Assembly: GCA_029990175.1 (NCBI GenBank)
Contig: JARKIP010000065.1
Span: 10,420,501-10,484,500, forward strand
Source: Petunia secreta
Lineage: Eukaryota; Streptophyta; Magnoliopsida; Solanales; Solanaceae
DNA length: 64,000 nt
Direction: 5' to 3'
A program made the position numbers and the translations under genes. The notes beneath the pieces are model-generated. The model worked only from the letters and a program-made list of their open reading frames with translations, was not told the origin of the DNA and made no database searches. Each line of letters opens with the position of its first letter. Position 1 is the stretch's first letter. Positions 1 to 11,869 of this stretch are shown in pieces.

Positions 1-600
1 TATGAGACCATGCATTTTAATTAAATAGTAAATAAATAACATTGTTGATCATCTAACATTTTCCCAAAAGTAATACCACTACTAATACTAATACATAATT
101 CACTAATGTTAATCATTCATGCATTCATGTATTATTCCAACTAATTGTGAGATCATAAAAAGTTGATTGACATGTCAACATTATAGGCACATTAGCAATT
201 AAACAACTTACATGATATTACAATTCATTTAAATAATCATGTTGATTTAATGATGATAATACCTTAAAATATAATATGATGATAATTATGTAGATTAATT
301 GTGTATTAATCCTTAAATGCCCATCATTGAACATAATTGATCACCCAATATTTTGAAATGCATTATGAGACCATACATTTTAATTAACAACACATTATAT
401 TAGTAAATAAATAACACTGATGATCACCTAACTAATACTAATACATAATTTACTAATGTTAATCATTCATGCATTCATGTATTTTCCGAACTAATTGTGA
501 GATCATAAAAAGTTGATTGACATGTCAACATTATAGGCACATTAGCAATTAAAATACTTACATGATACTAGATCACCTAATACAAACAAGTATTCCTATT
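1..600. repeat. AT-rich imperfect tandem duplication
   Basis: A block at about 1-205 recurs at about 363-555. Shared landmarks are TGAGACCATRCATTTTAATT at 3 and 366, and AATCATTCATGCATTCATGT at 111 and 461. The offset changes from 363 to 350 bases, so small indels have built up since the duplication. No coding frame is convincing. The region is very AT-rich and looks intergenic. Confidence 0.7.
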
Positions 601-769
601 ACACATTGCTATCGCCTAATACACACGTTCAAATTATGTTTAGTCATTGATGCAAATATAGCTAACATATGTAATATCATTAATACGTTGATTAACAACA
701 TTATTGATCATTAGGTATGCTTAACCATTAGATTATTATGATTGATCATGTTGAAGTGGCAAGAGTCAA

Positions 770-1385
770 TTAATAGACTTAGAGTCTATGGCTTCTCGAC
801 CCAAAGTTGTTTAATAAACCTTAAGTCTATGGTCAATCGACCCCGAGTTGGTTAATCAACCTCAAGTCTATGATTCATCGACCTAAAGTTGTTTATAAAC
901 CTCAAGTCTATGGTCGATCGACCCCGAGTTGGTTAATCAACCTCAGGTCTATGAATCATCGACCCAAAGTTGTTTAATAAACCTCAAGTCTATGTTCAAT
1001 CGACCCCGAGTTGGTTAATCAACCTCAGGTCTATGAATCATCGACCCAAAGTTTTTTAATAAACCTCAAGTCTATGGTCAATCGACCTCGAGTTGGTTAA
1101 TCAACCTCAGGTCTATGAATCATCGACCCAAAGTTGTTTAATAAACCTCAAGTCTATGGTCAATCGACCCCGAGTTGGTTAATCATCCTCAAGTCTATGC
1201 CATCATCGACCCTAAGTTGTTTGATAAACCTCAAGTCTATGGTCAATCGATCCCGAGTTGGTTAACCAACCTCAAGTCTTTTTTTCCAAAGATGCCCAAA
1301 TCTCATTCTGTGAGACTTCGCCTTCGACCACCAAAGTTCTATGAATCATTGACCCGTAGGTGTTTAATCGACCCGAAGTTGTAAG
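770..1385. repeat. 82-bp minisatellite built from two related 41-bp units
   Basis: The phrase CGACCCCGAGTTGGTTAAT or a close variant recurs with starts near 840, 921, 1003, 1085, 1167 and 1250, a period of 81-83 bp. Each period has two diverged halves of about 41 bp: one with GTCTATGGTCAATCGACC, the other with GTCTATGAATCATCGACC. The array is therefore a dimeric higher-order repeat of about seven periods. The 69-residue open frame at 1175-1384 is just repeat sequence. Confidence 0.8.
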
Positions 1386-1503
1386 AGTTTTACTTATTGA
1401 TGATTTTCATATCTGTTTTGAGAGTCTTGTTTGCCCCATTCCAAATCAAATGCAACTAGACATTTGCAAACACAACTATAAAGGGATAACAGTACAAACT
1501 TCC

Positions 1504-4500
1504 TGATGAGAACCAAACGAGCCAAGACACCGTTCCAACATGTATCAAGCTTGGAAGAAGCAACGTAGTAGAAGTCAAGAGCGTTGGAGGTGAATTGAAG
1601 TCGTTCCGGGTGATCAAAGTGCAAGAGGAAAAGGCCAGCAATCCAGGCGCCCCGCCCAGGAACCAAAGGGGCCAGGCACTCCGCCCACCCAGGGGGCGCT
1701 CCACCCAGCCCCCTCTACTGCACACTTTCGCGGGCGCTCCGACCAAGCTTGGGCGCCCCGCCCAAAATGCTGAGACACAGGATTTTAAGTGTGTTTTGTC
1801 TATTTTGACCCTACGTGGTCTTTTATCCTAAAGCCTAGTGTGTGGGCTATTTAGTCATTTTAATTAGTGCCTAAAAACCTCTATAAATAGGTAGATAGCT
1901 TATTTTATTCCTTAGTCTATTTTGAATGATGAATTAACATTGTAAAGAGGGATCTCTTTGGGTTTATGAAAAACCAACCTTTGTTTGGGATTTGTGTGCT
2001 TCCAGTGGATTCTAGTTGGACAACGACCCCGCCCCGACCATTCTACTTGCGAGTCCTAGTTAACTCGAGGGTAGTTACCTAGCGTAGATGTTCTTGACAT
2101 TCTTGTCACGACCCTTTTTTAACTTAAAAAGAAAAACTTTATAAGTATTTAAAAGTTCTGTGACGGTGTTGATAGGTACACAAATATTTAAGAGATTTCC
2201 GGAGTCGCCACTTGACAAGTTAAAGGTGTGCCAAGTCACCAAAGTGGTGTACCTAGAACACCTATGACTCGTTTAGTGGTCTGCGTCAGAGTTCCGGGTA
2301 AGGATCTCGGTTGACTCGAGGGAAGGTGTTAGGCACCCTCGAGTCCTGTGCCAAGCACAGTTGCTTTTGTTGACGCATTTCGACTCTTTTGAAATTGTTT
2401 ATTATATTTGCCTTGATTTTTGTTACGCTTCAATTTATTATTAATTTTTTACCGTTTGACAATTGAAAACTCCAATCGAATATAATCGCGCGAGAACTTC
2501 ACTCGTTCGAAATCTTTCGACTTAAATCAATTAAATCGCGCAGGTACTTCACCCGTTCGAAATCTCTTGACTTAAATAAGTTTCAATGTAAACGATTACT
2601 TATTTGATTCTTACTTGATTTCAATGCACACCTATCCTTTGCCTATTCGTGTGAGCCAAGTTTTTTGCCTATTCGCGTGAGCCAATTTATTTATCTAAAC
2701 TGTTTTGCCATTTCTTTGACAAATAACCCTCTATAAATGGGCCTTTACGTTCTGGACAAAATTATCTGCTCCATATTGGACATTCAAGTTTGTTAGGCAC
2801 GTCATCACATTAACATCATTTAAACTTTGCGTTTGGTGCCTTTACTTCGCCTTCTGTGGTTTTTTTTTTTTTTTGTTTTAAAGAGAAATTGACCAAATTC
2901 CACGACATCTCCACATTTATCCCATTTTTCAAAGTTAGTTTGCCAGCAGTTGATTAAAATCCTAGAATCTGCCTAATGTTCGCTTAACATTTCAGATTTG
3001 AACCCCATAATTTACACAGGTAACTCACGATCTTTCGAACCTATTTACATAGATACGCGGCTAATATTTAAACAAGTCATCAAATACATTGAACTCTAGA
3101 GAATCATATATAGCTACTATGGCTGAAACATACTTGAATATAAGCAAAAAAACATGATAGCTTTGAGCCTTAATAGGCAGAACATCATTGAAGAACAAAA
3201 GCTAAAGAATGTACAAAGGATTTCAAAGTTACCTGTAGTGCAAAAATTCCTAAGCCAAAACAACAATGAAATCTCTTTCTTGACCAACCCAAACAAACAA
3301 CGGAGCAGCCAGCAACAACTAAACAGACCCCTCAATACATAAACCTCACTTTCTAATTCATGCTCTTTTCCTCTATTTGTTTATTTTTTGCTCTCTCAGA
3401 TCTAACTTTCTCTCAAGTTTTGAGAGTTGTGAAATGTGTTTCCCAAATCTCTTTTCTTCTGTTTTTTTTTTAAAGAAAGAGTCCCCCAATTTTCAGATCT
3501 GAAGGTGTAGAGAGAAGTCTTTTTTTTTTTTTTCAGATCCTCTGTGTTGGTTTTAGAGAGTAAACTGGTGCTTTCCTTTTCAGTTTTTCGTGTGTGTTCT
3601 GTGTGTGTGATTTTCGTGTGTAGTTGGTCTTTTCTTATAGCTGAAATCTCAGCTAGCTTTCCCTTTCCCAAACCCCAAAAATATTAAATGCCCCCTACAA
3701 GACAAAGGAAGCATGCCTTACATTTAATGAATAGGTAAGTCAAAGGACAAAAGTCACATGACCAATTTGCTTTTTTCCAGAAAGGTAAAAGAGAGCACAT
3801 GATAAAAGTGGATAAAGTTTCCCCTCTTTCATGCTATGTTTTTCAACAACCCAAGGCTGAAGCATACCATTTTGGCTTTCATTTTGTCCCACTATTTGAC
3901 TCTAAAAATCCCTATCTCTTTACTTTTTACCTTTCTACCTTTTCCCCTTTTTTATGTATCCAATTTTCAGATTTTGAATTTTAGACAAACTATTTATTAA
4001 GTACTTAAACTCAACTCCCATCCTAACAACTCAAATAGATTAACTAATGGTTGATCCTAAAATGGTTACCCGAATATGACCAGACAATACCCAGACAACA
4101 CTAGTTAGAACCAAAATAATGCCTAACAAACACAATAACAAACTAAGATATGCAGTTCTTAAAACAACTAAACTCTAACACTATTCCCAGGTTCTTCTAA
4201 ACTCACTCACAGATTTATTTCATGTCAAAGTCATGTTCAAAGTGAATTTTAGACATGAACTATAACAAACATGTTTTTTTTAAAAAAAAAAACTCATTTG
4301 GAATACTCCATGATTCCCTGGTACCTGCTGAAATACACAAGAACCTCAGAAGAGACTTTCAAGAGCTAAGAATATCCAAAACATGCTCATTTTCATACTA
4401 GGGCGACATGATCTTTATCTATTATTATAACAAATATGGATCTTGTTTATTTGATTATTTCAAACCATGGAAAAGGCGAACGTAAATCGCTTTCCACAAA

Positions 4501-6086
4501 CTTAAGGCTAAACTGTTATTGAATTACTAAGACTAAACATTAAAGATAAAGCAAATGCCAACAAGAACATTACCCCCTCAGCCTAATTATCACCATCGCT
4601 GCACCTTTTCAACAAACATCATCGCCACTGCGTTGATGTCGCCACTGCCTCGTTGCCTCAAATCAGCCTTGCCATCAGTTTTGCCAACGCGAATGCCTCA
4701 TGCTCAGCCCAGCAACACCATAGCAGCGTCACAGCCCTCGCTGCATCGCCAAAGAATCAACCACACACATACAGAGCTCGTCATCGCTATGCTTCACCTT
4801 GACAATGTCACAAGCTGCCAAAAAAAGTCAGCCCCGCAACTGCTACATTTAGACAGCACCCTCGCATCGCCATCGTCAAACGAAACCAAAACAGCCCCTT
4901 CCCTATGGTATCAGCGTCGCTACACACAACTCATCGCCATTCCTCACTGCCTCGAATCATAGACAAGCCGCCACTGCCTCACCACTGAATCGAGCCTCGC
5001 CATATCAATAACCAGAAAAATCACAGCCCCTCCGCCTCACATTAGCGTCACAGCCACCAATTTTGCTATTTCAAACACCTCGACAATACGTAAGCATCAC
5101 AGCACCACCATAAACAGACCCCCAAAGATGCTCAAACACACCTCAAGTTCACGACATCCTCACGGCACCAATCATCACAGCCTCCAATCCAAAACATTGA
5201 AACATTTCAGTCTCGATATGACACATTAAAAATGGGGAAGGAGAAGAGGACCCGACCCGCCGTTGTTGCTCGAGTTCAAACGAAGGAGAGTTTACCTGGG
5301 AAATCAGAGTTCATTTCGAGCTAGATAAGGCTGAGACAACACCGGTGAAGTAAGACAACACCGGTGAAGTAATACTTGCCAGAACAACTAACCTTCGCCG
5401 GAGTTATGATTTACCCGATTCCTTAAGCCTCGGTTGACGCAAATCGGTTCAGAATTGAGAAAATTAGGCATGGATCGGGGATGAGGGGCGAGAGGCGGTT
5501 CTGGGAGTGTAAGATTTGGCCGGAACGGAGTGGTTCTCCGTCGCCGGTGACGGAGCTTCGCGGCGGAGAAGATTTTGTCATGGATCGCTGATTCTTTGTG
5601 ACCTTGGGGGGAAAATGTACCAAATGGCAAGTTTTTTTGCTTTTAATCAAAGTGGGCCGGGTCAATGGTGGAGATGGGCTGAATTTCCTTTGTTTTGATT
5701 TCACAAATGGCCACAAAGGTCCAAACAAATTAGAACATATGCAATTAATTAGAATTAAAAATACACAAAACTACAATGTTATCACAATTAAAACATAAAA
5801 TTACAATCAAACACATAACAAATAATTTTTGTTAATTTTTAGTATTATTATCATATAAACGACAAATTTTAGCTAAAATAAAAGACTGAAATTCGACGAA
5901 AATCCTAGAAAGTTAGCTCGACTATTTTGAGCTATTTCAAGTTATTTTTGAATTGTCGTGCCAAAATTAGGTGATTACAATTCTCTCGGGGTGTAACGGA
6001 ACGAGTTCTCCGTTGCTACTTGAGATTATTGATCGAGTTACGTCTCGTTCTTTATCTTTTACTTTTTCCGCGTTTGATTATTATCA
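1504..6086 (+). repeat. 5' LTR of element A, split by a solo LTR
   Basis: The left part is 1504-2103 and the right part resumes at 5985; removing 2104-5984 leaves 702 bp matching the 3' LTR. A TATA-like CTATAAATAGG lies near 1880. A cluster of GC-rich boxes (GGCGCCCCGCCC, GGCGCTCCRCCC and similar) spans 1646-1766 in the presumed U3 region. The LTR ends at TTATCA (6086), three bases before the primer site. Confidence 0.85.
2104..5979. mobile_element. Solo LTR (3.88 kb) nested in the 5' LTR of element A
   Basis: The insert begins TGTCACGACCC at 2104 and ends GTGATTACA at 5979. It is flanked by the perfect 5-bp duplication ATTCT (2099-2103 and 5980-5984). The empty site is preserved in the 3' LTR of A near 19190. 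There is no gag-pol, primer site or second LTR, so a solo LTR formed by LTR-LTR recombination is the simplest reading. The large size and the GGAGTCGCCACTTGAC and GGTGTTAGGCACC phrases near 2200-2335 recall Tat/Ogre-type LTRs (family from memory, unverified). By analogy with element E, GGGTCGTGACA would be the sense 3' end, so the sense strand may be minus. Short ORFs inside, such as 4555-4962, have no recognisable domain. Confidence 0.8.
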
Positions 6087-6089
6087 GTT

Positions 6090-6101
6090 TGGTATCAGAG
6101 C
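6090..6101 (+). other. Primer binding site of element A (initiator tRNA-Met)
   Basis: TGGTATCAGAGC lies three bases after the 5' LTR end, the usual position and sequence for priming from the 3' end of plant initiator tRNA-Met. Confidence 0.85.
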
Positions 6102-7302
6102 AAGGCTCGAATTTTGTTTCTACAAATCCCCAACCCTTGATTCTTCGTGCCTAGTATCTTCTTTTAGTTTTCTTGTTATTGAAGTTATTGGAAAAAAGAA
6201 AAACACAAAAAAATAGAAAAGTGAAAAATATACAAAAATTGGTGTAACTTTGTGGTGTGATCGATTCGTGTTATGGGTGTTATAGATTCTTGATCCTTGT
6301 TGAAAACGCGACGTTTGGGTACCACAATCTCGTGGATTGGATTGGAATCAAGAAATTTGAAATTTGAAAACCCCAAAATTGTTAAACCCTTCCAAAACCC
6401 TTGTTCTTGATGATTCTTGGTTGATTCTTGGGTTGGATGAGTGTTGATTGTTGATTTTCTTATTGGGGTTTGTTCTTCATTGGGAAACAAACATTTTGAA
6501 ACAAATTTCATGTGAATCGGAGTTGTATAACATCGAATTTGAAGAATCGAAATCCACTTTGAACCATTTTGAAATTCTTGTTGAAACCCCAACTTGAAAC
6601 TTTGAATCATGATTGTGCCTTTTTTGTTGGCTGTTTGGGTGTGAAATTTATTGGTGTTTGAAGGTTATATCAATATTCAACTTTGGGTACCTTGGATTTG
6701 TGCAAAAAATGTTGAAATCGGACCAAATTTTGGCTTGAAAACGAGCAAAATCGGAGTTGGAAAAGTAGGGGCCCGACCCCCAGGCACCCTGCCCAGCCCT
6801 AGGGCACCCCGCCTGACCCCCCCCCCCCCCACTGTTGGAAAACTTGAGGCGCTCCGCCCCAATCTCTGAGCTCTCCGCCCAAGCCCTGAAGCTGTGTTTT
6901 GGTAGTTTTTTCCTAGGTTTTCCTATTTCTTTGTTGTTTAAACTCTAATTAGTGCTTATCTAAGTAACTTTCCTACTTAAAGCACTAATCCTTCATTGTT
7001 ATTAGGTTATTCGTGTCTTAGTTGGAGAGTATAACTCCAAGAAGATCCGTAGAATCCTTTGACTCAAGTCCTTACTTAAAGTGCTTAACGTACATCGAGT
7101 CTCGTTAACTCCACTCACCCCGAAGTACACTTGACTTGTGAGTTGATTGATTGAGTTGAGGATTGTTGTCCAACTACTTGAAGCTTTTAGGACTCAAATC
7201 CGAGTGAAATATCCATCACCACTAAACGAGTGACCCGAGTGCTATACACGTGAGGGTGTGTGTGTGGTGTTTTCACTAACGTGTGTTCTTCTTGTAGGTA
7301 CA
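6102..7302 (+). other. Untranslated leader of element A
   Basis: This 1.2-kb stretch between primer site and gag has no credible ORF. A GC-rich box cluster at 6769-6890 (including a run of about 14 C) resembles the boxes in the LTR. Just before the Gag start, a pyrimidine-rich stretch ends TTCTTGTAG (TAG 7295-7297) directly before GTACAATGG, which resembles a 3' splice site; element B has the same arrangement. Confidence 0.5.
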
Positions 7303-8668
7303 ATGGCCAACGAAGGTCAAGATTTTATAAAGGATGCCTTGGGGCCAAAAGATTGAAACTCTTGAAAAGGTGACTTCAAGTCTCCAAGTGGGGAAAGGGA
7401 CCTCAAGTACTCAAGGTGATCAAGGGACCCCGAGTGTCCAAGTTGAGAAAAGGATCCTGAGTGTCCAAGTTGAAGCCGGTGAAGGCTCAAGTAGTCCTAA
7501 CTTTACCCCGGAACAAGTTGTCCAAGTTGTTGAGTTGCTTAATCAACAACGGGTAAAGGAAGATCGTGAGAGGTATGAACAAATGTTGGGCAATACCCAA
7601 CGAACAGGCATTCCCCGTCTAGGGTTCAACCCTAACCTTATGGGCAATCCCCAAAGGAATGTTCCTCTTCCAATGGCTATTCGAAATGTGCAACCTCTTG
7701 AACATGTTGGAGAAGCTCAAGAAGGGGAGGAGGAAGAATATGGAGGTGATGACTATGGAGTTTCTAATCCAAATGGGAGAGCCATGAATTGGGGACGCAA
7801 TGTTGATAAGGGTAGAGGCCGAGGTCGAGGGCCACCCATAGGAGTTGATAGGGATGTTGGAGGGAATGCTAGAAGGGATTTTTGTGGTTATGGAGGCAAT
7901 TTTGGAGGCCAACCGGAGCCTTATCAAGGGGGTCGAGATAACAACAATCTTAATAGTGTGAAGCTCACTATTCCTTCTTTCAAAGAAAGTAGTGACCCGG
8001 TGGAGTACATTGAGTGGAAATTGGCTATGGAGAGGATATTTGACACCAATGATATGACCGAAGAGAAGAAGGCCAAGTATGCAATATCTTCTTTTGAATC
8101 CTTTTTGTCTACTTGGTGGGAATCGGTCAAGAGAAATAGAAGGAGGAATGCCATGCCAATCAATGTGACTTGGGGTGAATTGATTCGTGTGATGGATGAG
8201 AAGTACTTGACTCATCAGTACTGTGTGGACCAATACAAGCGTCTCTATGAGCTAAAGCAAGGTTCCAAGATGGTTGGGGAGTACTTCAATGAATTTGAGC
8301 AAATCCGGATGTCCCTAGATTTGGATAGGGAAGATGATGAACAAGCCGTGATTAGATTTCGAAGTGGTTTGAATCGAGACATAGCCTCTCAAGTGAAGTT
8401 TCACAAGTATGGAAACCACTATGAACTCTTTGATGATGCGGTTGAATCCGAGAAATGGCTCAAGGATGAGAAGTCCACCAACTACAAGAACAACACTTTT
8501 ACTTCCACAAGCAAGCCAAAGGAGTGGAAGACCTCAAATGCAAACTTTCCAAGTGCAAGTGGTGCAAGTGCTAACAAAGAAGTGAAGAGAACATATGATA
8601 AGTCTACACCACCATTGGGAGGTAATTCTAAAATTCACTTGAGCAATCCTACTTCTACTTCTACTTAA
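7303..8668 (+). pseudogene. Gag polyprotein of element A (frameshifted at its start)
   Basis: The likely start is ATGGCC at 7303, placed like the Gag start of element B. A small indel before about 7350 moves the frame, so the long frame runs from 7334 for 444 residues. Residues about 210-380 form a retrotransposon capsid domain, with W-W-E-S, LYELKQGS and RFRSGL signatures closely matching B. The N-terminal part is rich in glutamate, then in RGRGRG and glycine. The frame ends in a TAA at 8666-8668, immediately before a CCHC zinc knuckle. In living relatives Gag forms cytoplasmic particles that package element RNA; this copy needs repair in at least two places. Confidence 0.8.
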
Positions 8669-9355
8669 TGCTATAAGTGTAAGGGGGTATGGACATATTG
8701 CTAAAGATTGTCCTACAAAAAGAACCATGGTTGTGGTAGACAATTTGGTGTATGAGCAAGATAGTGAGCCCGAAAATGAGGAGGATGAAGAGATTGCTTG
8801 TGAGGAGGGTATAGAGGAAGGAGATGATCCTTAAATGTTCTTGGTGGTTAGGAGGAGTTTGAGTACCATTCTCATGGAAGAGGAGGTGGAGAATGATCAA
8901 AGGGAAAACCTCTTTCATGCTAGATGTCGAGTCATGAGTGTAGTTTGCTCCATGATTATTGACTCGGGAAGTTGTGCCAACATAGTGAGCCAAACATTGA
9001 TTTCCCAATTGAAGATACCCACCTTGAAACATCCCAAGCCATATCGATTACAATGGCTAAGTGAGTGTGGGGAGTTGAAGGTGGTGGAGCAAGCATTGAT
9101 TGAGTTTGGCATGGGAAGCTATAAAGACAAAATCTTGTTTGATGTTGTCCCGATGCAAGCATGCCATCTCTTATTTGGGAGATCATGGAAATATGATAGA
9201 TGTGTGGTGCACGATGGCCGGACCAATTCATATACGGTCAAGAATGATGGGAGAAAGTTTTTGTTTAGACCTTTGACTCAAAAGCAAGTAAGGGAAGACT
9301 ACAAGCGAATGAGGGAGTTGAGGGAAGCGGCTAAAGCCAAGTCACCCATTGTACT
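8669..9355 (+). pseudogene. Zinc knuckle and retropepsin of element A, interrupted by element B
   Basis: The bases after the Gag stop encode a CX2CX4HX4C knuckle, broken by one extra G in a run near 8684. An acidic linker and a TAA before 8835 follow, then an open frame from 8835. That frame carries the aspartic protease signature I-I-D-S-G-S at about 8954-8975, the flap region, and a P-M-Q-A-C-H-L-L-F-G-R segment. It is close to the protease of B throughout. At GTACT (9351-9355) element B is inserted; the frame resumes unchanged at 16872. The active-site triad D-S-G is intact. Confidence 0.75.
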
Positions 9356-10105
9356 TGATGCAGCCCGATCACGTGCTGATCAAGTGATCGATCCACCGAG
9401 GAGACCGATGACAAGAAGCCAAGCCAAGCTGCTGCACGATGTGCACGTTCACTTAGCCTGGCCGAAGGAAAACAATTGCTTCGAAGCTGAGTGGCCGAGC
9501 TCAAGAATCGAAGGCATTATCTTCAGATTTGAGCCCGAAGGCAAAGTGACCGAGGACAATGAGCTCGAAGACAATTGAGCGTCCGAAGGCAACAAGTGTG
9601 TTCGGTTCAGACAATCGAGAACCAAAGCCAAGGCTTACCGAAGTCAAGTCTGCCGAACACAATTTAATTCAGCCCTGCGTGGCTTAGTTCTATTGGTCGC
9701 CTGTGACCCTTTTACTAGTTTACCCTTAGTATTTCTTATATAAACCTTGCTTCCTTTCATTGTAGCTACGTAGTTTTGAATATTGATGAATTGAATGAAA
9801 GTGCCGAGCACATTTCTTCTTGTCTCCGTCGTGAGCAAAACCCCGGTGAGGGCTTTTAAGGACTTGTGGCTTTCGGTTAGTCCGATTGAACATTCCTCTT
9901 GATCATTCAGTTTGCAAGAGGCAATGTTCTCTTGAGGATTGTTGCATAGTATAGGTGATCCTTGTATCCCTTTCGATTGAGCTTTGAGACAGGTTCCTCA
10001 CTGTTCTTTCGGAAGAAGCAAGTTTTGTCTTGCTTCTATCTTTTATCTTCTTGTTTGTTCTTCCGCGTTTGTGCTAGCAACCCCTTCGGGATTTGCCTTG
10101 CACCA
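9356..10105 (+). repeat. 5' LTR of element B
   Basis: 750 bp, TG...CA. A TATA-like CTTATATAAACC lies near 9737. It differs from the 3' LTR by one base each in three places (near 9620, 9868 and 10083). Its first 220 bp are the same as the stretch that encodes the end of pol in the 3' LTR. Confidence 0.92.
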
Positions 10106-10108
10106 TCT

Positions 10109-10120
10109 TGGTATCAGAAC
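10109..10120 (+). other. Primer binding site of element B
   Basis: TGGTATCAGAAC starts three bases after the LTR end. It matches the initiator tRNA-Met site of the neighbouring elements with one G-to-A change. Confidence 0.8.
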
Positions 10121-11325
10121 ACGGTTTGGGCTTGTTTCTACAACCCCAAATCCTGTTCACGTTATCTTTATTTTCGTGCGTTTGTGTCTTTGTTTTCCGT
10201 TTCGTGTTCTTGATTTGGTTTTGCTACTGTTGGTGTTGTTATTTTACAAAAAAAAAAAAAAGTGTTAAAAAAAAAATTCAAAAATTGTGTTTGATTGTTG
10301 GTTGTTTGGGAAAAACAACCATGGATTCTTGTTCACCATCGAGTTCCGAATCCAACAAGTACCCGACGTACCAATTTCGTGACTAGGGTTTCTTGGTGAA
10401 TTTTTGGACTGTTTTTGAGCTTTAATGGTGACTGAAAACTCGAACCCCACTGTGTTTGGAAGAAACCGGTGAAGATTGGTGGTTCTTGAGTGGTTTGGGT
10501 TTGTTTGTTGCTCAAAAATCGAAGCTCTGAGTTTAAATCGTTGTCCGTACGCCGGAAAATTGTTACAAAATCGTAACAGTGTACGACACGAACGAGCTGA
10601 TTTTTAGTTCGAAGAACTTCATTTGATTTCCTCCGTTGTTGTTTGGAACCGGAGTCGAAAGAGCAACTCAGATCTGTTGAATTTCGTGGTCAGTGAACCG
10701 AAGTTGTTGCGTCCGTACGCCGGAGCAAAGGTCACTGTTCCATTGAAGAAGAAGGGGTAAAGTGTAAACATCAAAACCCCAGGTGAAAATTGTCGGCTGA
10801 AAAAGGAAAGTGGATAAGGAAAAACCCTATCCGTACCAAGGAGGGACCACTCTTGCACGGACAGGAGTGGGTGTGATCGAAAAAGGTTCCAAAAGGGAAT
10901 CAAAGGGTAGATTCTCCTAGGTTTTCACTTTCTTTCGTGTCAAATTCTAGTTGGTGGATCTTTGAGTAATTGTCCTACTCGAGGTCGTACTAACTCTTTT
11001 AAGCTGATAGGAATTCGTGTGAAGGGGTGACCGAAATCCAAACTTTCGTAGAAATTCTTTTGACTCCCCGAGCTCAGTTAAAAAGCGTCCGTTCCATCGA
11101 GTCAAACATCACTTCACTCTTCCCGAAGAGGCAGTGACTATTGTCGAACTTGAAGGATCTTAGAGGACCGATCATTTGGACGAGCCACTGTTAACAAGTC
11201 CTTGAGTGATCAAAAACCGAACCCATAAATTGAGTGGACCCGAGTGCCACCCATCAAAGGTGAGGGAGTGTGTGAGGTTATTTCTAACCCTAACATTTGT
11301 TTGATCTTTGACTTGTGCAGGTACA
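10121..11325 (+). other. Untranslated leader of element B
   Basis: No credible ORF is present. The 14-mer GTCCGTACGCCGGA occurs twice (10543-10556 and 10711-10724). The leader ends in CTTGTGCAG directly before GTACAATGG, a splice-acceptor-like sequence shared in form with element A. Confidence 0.5.
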
Positions 11326-11869
11326 ATGGCTGGAAATGATGGTAAAGGCATTGAGAAGCCCGAGGTGTCGTTAGCCGATCTCATGGCTGCGATACAAGGC
11401 GTTAGTGCCGACATAAGAGGAGTAACTGCTCGAGTAGCTAACCTCGAGCAGGGAAGCGCGTCCGTGGCCATGAATGGGTCCGGCGCTGGAACTAGCCAAT
11501 CCACTCCGATGAAACCTGAGCTGTATGCGACAACATCAGTTGACGAGTGAAGCAATTCGAAGAGAACTTAACTTGGGCAATCCCCAAGCTGGAAATCAAA
11601 ACTTGGGCATTCCCCGAGGAGAAAGAATACCACCTCCAGTGGCCCGAAGAGATCTTGGAGTCGTTGCCGAGGAGGTTGATGAAGAGGAATTTCCCGAGGA
11701 CGAATATGAGCGTGAGCCGCCATTCGCTCACCGAAGGCAAGCTCACCGAGGACGTGGAGATTTCCGAGGTTGAGGCCGAGGCGCAAATGTTGAAAGAAAT
11801 ATTGAGCGTGAGGCTAATGATCGAGATGATGAGCTTCCCGAACAGGCTAGAGCTGTTCGAGACTCAAAC
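11326..11869 (+). pseudogene. N-terminal Gag of element B (frameshift plus stop)
   Basis: ATGGCTGG at 11326 opens a frame that ends at TGA 11548-11550. The homologous protein continues in the next frame from about 11525, so a frameshift lies between these points. That second frame meets TGA at 11771-11773 inside an arginine-glycine repeat (RG-rich, CGA-to-TGA type change) and then continues in frame into the long ORF beginning 11870. The region encodes a low-complexity Gag N-terminus with N-L-G-N-P-Q and E/D-rich segments. Confidence 0.7.

Noticed and set aside
1175..1384. 69-residue plus-strand ORF
   Set aside because: Lies wholly inside the 82-bp minisatellite; the protein is a repeat translation.
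4555..4962. 135-residue ORF in the solo LTR
   Set aside because: No domain, no homologous frame elsewhere in the window, and it sits in LTR sequence.
6185..6610. 141-residue minus-strand ORF in the leader of element A
   Set aside because: Antisense to an untranslated leader, low-complexity, no motif.
7619..8233. 204-residue minus-strand ORF
   Set aside because: Antisense shadow of the Gag frame of element A.
9356..9578. Continuation of the A protease frame into the 5' LTR of B
   Set aside because: An accidental fusion made by the insertion; the same codons are the end of pol in the 3' LTR of B.
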